A DNA stretch of 5,567 bases from Legionellales bacterium (GTDB lineage: Bacteria; Pseudomonadota; Gammaproteobacteria; Berkiellales; Berkiellaceae). The DNA is taken from NCBI GenBank assembly GCA_023266435.1, contig JAHFQF010000076.1, forward strand, positions 4,583-10,149, in the 5' to 3' direction. The translations under genes were made by a program, and so were the position numbers. Positions within the stretch are counted from its first letter, which is position 1, and every line of letters starts with the position of its first letter. Positions 4,664 through 5,567 of this stretch are shown here, in pieces. A model generated the notes under the pieces. The model was given only the letters and a program-made list of their open reading frames with translations. It was not told the origin of the DNA and made no database searches.

Positions 4664-5567
4664 TTGATAGGATTTTTTTCAACTTTTGATACAGGACTTT
4701 TGAGTGATGACGTGTATCGACAGGTATCTTTTTGATCACTCTCACCGTGTCTACTTCCTTCAGAGTGGCCTGAATTGCCTCACAGACAGCGAGAGAGGTT
4801 TTCATTTTAGTCTCAATAGCTAGGATTGTATCGCCATTAATCTCAACACAGGCTGCTTTTTCAACCTCGCGAAAAGACATTGCAGCAGCTTCTAAGCTAA
4901 ATGGATAGAGTATTTTGCCATCTCTGATGATTTTTGCTGAACACCGGCCCAAAAGCCATAGCTGACCTTCTGTATCCACATAACCCGCGTCTCCGGTACG
5001 ATGCCAAATCGTATCTCCCACTTGAAATTTCGTCTTACTCTCATCTCCAGTAAGGTAGGCCTTTTGGACATGATCACCCGTGACTACAATTTCACCACAC
5101 GCGTTGGCACATAGTCTGTGCTCGTCAAACACTTTTTGTGTGAATGGACCGATAGCAACTCCCTCTTGATCGGGTAAAATAGCCAAAGCGATCTCAGAGA
5201 CAGGTTTTCCTGTGAGTAATCCCTCTCCACATTGCATGGCTTTAAACATCGCATCATTCATGTGTCGTATGCTGATGTGTGCAATCGGCTCAGCCTCTGT
5301 AGAACCATACACAGCAACAACATCAGCACAGGGAAAACAGACAGAGAGTTGTTTCAAGAGATTTGGAAAAACAGGACCTCCACCAGTATAGATTTTTTGC
5401 AGGGTATCCAGTCTTTGCTGCTTAGATTGCAGGTAATCTGAGAGACTTTTGCAAAAAGCAGGCGCTGCCAGCAAACGGCTCACTCGATGCAGTTGTATTT
5501 GACTCACTGTTTTTTTGGCATCTGTATTCGTAATCTTTCTGCTGCCCATCTCTGAGATAACCGTTGT
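4659..5567 (-). CDS. AMP-forming adenylation enzyme (acyl/aryl ligase), C-terminal half, start outside window
   Basis: The frame stays open through the right window edge, so the first methionine inside (5547-5549) is probably not the start; 302 residues are visible. They hold the second half of an ANL-superfamily adenylate-forming domain: TGGGPV (61-66), YGSTEAEPIA (87-96, the core A5-type motif), GEIVVTGDHV (158-167), WHRTGDAGYVD (188-198, ribose-binding Asp193), GRCSAKIIRDGKILYP (207-222) and the C-terminal PVDTRHHSKVLY (282-293), whose Lys290 is the expected adenylation lysine. In the GR motif region the usual acidic residue is replaced by Ser. Such enzymes activate a carboxylate with ATP and pass it to CoA or a carrier thiol, or close it as a lactone. 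The RHxxKV end recalls OleC-like and fatty-acid-ligase-like members. Substrate and acceptor cannot be told without the N-terminal half and the genes upstream. No carrier domain follows, so this is not the end of an NRPS module. Confidence 0.85.
   Translation of the reverse strand, partial: TTVISEMGSRKITNTDAKKTVSQIQLHRVSRLLAAPAFCKSLSDYLQSKQQRLDTLQKIYTGGGPVFPNLLKQLSVCFPCADVVAVYGSTEAEPIAHISIRHMNDAMFKAMQCGEGLLTGKPVSEIALAILPDQEGVAIGPFTQKVFDEHRLCANACGEIVVTGDHVQKAYLTGDESKTKFQVGDTIWHRTGDAGYVDTEGQLWLLGRCSAKIIRDGKILYPFSLEAAAMSFREVEKAACVEINGDTILAIETKMKTSLAVCEAIQATLKEVDTVRVIKKIPVDTRHHSKVLYQKLKKILST

Noticed and set aside
4892..5077. Minus-strand open frame of 61 codons inside the adenylation enzyme gene
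   Set aside because: It is an alternative frame of a gene with clear conserved motifs.
5232..5441. Plus-strand open frame of 69 codons antisense to the adenylation enzyme gene
   Set aside because: It is antisense to conserved motifs (YGSTEAEP and TGGG) and has no supporting signal.

Overview
This 5.6-kb window is AT-rich bacterial DNA with chromosome-like gene packing: short intergenic gaps and mostly single-gene transcription units. A small LuxR-type regulator with a PAS-like N-terminus, a divergent ankyrin-repeat protein and the low G+C suggest a gammaproteobacterium of the Legionella/Coxiella kind. That assignment is inference; no rRNA or other phylogenetic marker is present.

Layout from left to right. 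The 3' end of an unrecognised plus-strand gene (2-214) converges on a minus-strand pair. This pair is a cation diffusion facilitator (Zn2+-type metal exporter, 1368-2258) followed 8 bp downstream by a RecF/SMC-like AAA ATPase of the COG4637 kind (265-1359), and it ends in a rho-independent terminator at 219-263. Upstream of the exporter lies a 165-bp near-palindromic element (2351-2515) with 25-bp terminal inverted repeats. The 3' end of a LuxR-type regulator gene (2458-3126, minus) runs into it, so the element supplies the last 18 residues and the stop codon. Divergent from the regulator, across a 99-bp shared control region, is a YbaK/ProX-type aminoacyl-tRNA deacylase gene (3226-3720, plus). 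It converges on an ankyrin-repeat protein gene (3753-4571, minus). The right end holds the C-terminal half of an AMP-forming adenylation enzyme (4659-5567, minus), whose start lies outside the window.

Functionally this is a mosaic of housekeeping and accessory genes: metal efflux, mistranslation control, transcription regulation, a possible host-directed ankyrin protein and an acyl/aryl-activating enzyme. I see no coherent multi-gene defence or biosynthetic system. The most unusual observation is the palindromic mobile-type element that has rewritten the C-terminus of the LuxR regulator. For three genes (exporter, deacylase, ankyrin protein) the ribosome binding site favours a start slightly downstream of the longest possible frame, and these starts were adopted.
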